The position numbers and the translations under genes were made by a program. Shown here one piece after another: positions 63,101 through 64,000 of a stretch of 64,000 bases of DNA (positions are counted from its first letter, which is position 1; each line of letters starts with the position of its first letter). The stretch is from the NCBI GenBank assembly GCA_037179385.1, contig CM074187.1, forward strand, positions 7,006,001 to 7,070,000, given 5' to 3'. The notes under the pieces were generated by a model. That model made no database searches. It was not told the origin of the DNA and saw only the letters and a list, made by a program, of their open reading frames with translations. The stretch is from Holothuria scabra (lineage: Eukaryota > Echinodermata > Holothuroidea > Aspidochirotida > Holothuriidae).

Positions 63101-64000
63101 CATGCAGAAATGCTCTGAACCATGCAGTCACTATTGGAAGTTTTCACTAGTTTGATTCTCCAATTAATAAGTTGTAAACAAAGACTTTAAAATGTGATGA
63201 AATGTATGAGTTAATTAGTTAATTGACACTGTCAGAACTATGCTACTTTGTTCAAGCCTCAGTGTCTACTGCAGATCAAAGAATTTTTCAGTGTTAAAAT
63301 TTTCTTTGCACAGAATACACTACATCCAACAAACACTAAGACATCTATCTTGAAATAAATGTCACGCATCGATACTGAGGAAGAAGGGGTGAACAGATGA
63401 AAGTGATGGTTAATTTTAACTGAACAAGTCTCTGGTGTTTCCCACCAAGTCTCAACCTCTCCAAAAAATTGTTTTGATTTTTAATTTTAAGTAAATGAAA
63501 GGTAAACTGAGATTATTGCCTTGTAATCCCACTGAATTTGTCCATCCCAAAGGAATGAGACTATTAAGTGAAACAAAGAAAACTAAAAGAGTAGCAGTCA
63601 AATCGTCACGAATAAAATATTAAACTTTGATATGATTAGAACAATGTATTTTTATGTTTTTCTAACAGATATTTACAATTAAACATCAATTACTTTCATG
63701 TAACTCAGATTGTCATTATTTCTCCCTTGTAAAGGAACAAGGAAAAAAATAAGGCAGTGTAAAAATGCAAACATTTTAAGACAACTAGCATTACGAGCTA
63801 TATTTGTTCATTTTTTTAATTTAAACAAGGAGGACAATGACACTCGATGTTATGCACCCTTTTCACAATTCATCTTGCTTTTTCTTCTGTCAAACCACCC
63901 CCTTTGTATAAAATAAGCAAACAAAAGAGAGAAGAAGGCTGTTGTTGAGAGCAAATAAAAAATAATTCTTGATATCCTGCTGGTAGTCTTCTCCACCATC
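60114..64000. other. Noncoding, probably POFUT2 intron
   Basis: No exon recognised. A C run lies near 62910-62920. Given the direction of POFUT2, this is most likely its next intron. Confidence 0.5.

Noticed and set aside
63950..64000. Possible POFUT2 exon at the window end (GGEDYQQD)
   Set aside because: Weak likeness only, and no splice donor is visible nearby.

Overview
This is animal genomic DNA. The left quarter (1 to about 15,937) carries most of an integrated Polinton/Maverick-type element, the adintovirus-like class of large DNA transposon and virus. The rest is intron- and repeat-rich host sequence with two recognisable host genes. The satellites, MITEs and tRNA-derived SINEs, a CR1/L2-like LINE, a polycystin-1-like exon and POFUT2 exons suggest a marine invertebrate. 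An echinoderm or a related deuterostome is my best guess, but this is inference.

Element, 1-15,937. The genes lie almost head to tail on the minus strand. From left to right they are: major capsid protein (cut by the window edge), basic core-like protein, penton-like minor capsid protein, chromodomain integrase, three unrecognised proteins, packaging ATPase, a PC4-like protein, a 100-aa protein, a WW+PC4 protein, a 249-aa Cys/His protein, a possibly frameshifted protein, and a very long protein-primed type DNA polymerase B. A 1.4-kb control region full of direct repeats follows. Next come a plus-strand 112-aa gene with an E1A-like CtBP motif and a minus-strand 173-aa gene ending in a PPxY motif. 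The right end is a repeated CRE/CCAAT-rich terminus. Many genes have a TATA box 20-75 bases before the ATG, and this settles several starts. Four coding regions are broken by apparent one-base losses at homopolymers. The left end of the element lies outside the window.

The polymerase carries an N-terminal WW domain and the PC4 protein carries a WW-like segment, while the 173-aa protein has a PPxY motif. This suggests a WW-PPxY interaction network inside one element.

Host part, 15,938-64,000. The element ends inside a minus-strand locus for a secreted protein that is frameshifted and truncated. The next 31 kb are noncoding: two arrays of a ~145-bp repeat with a DR1 nuclear-receptor motif (17.6-18.3 kb and, inverted, 57.5-59.0 kb), SINEs, MITE families, a tRNA-like sequence, an (AT)n tract, and a 217-bp tandem repeat split by a LINE. 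A long exon of a polycystin-1-like membrane protein lies at 48,811-51,755 (+). The last three coding exons of POFUT2, protein O-fucosyltransferase 2, lie at 60,113-53,636 (-), with MITEs and the second DR1 array in their introns.
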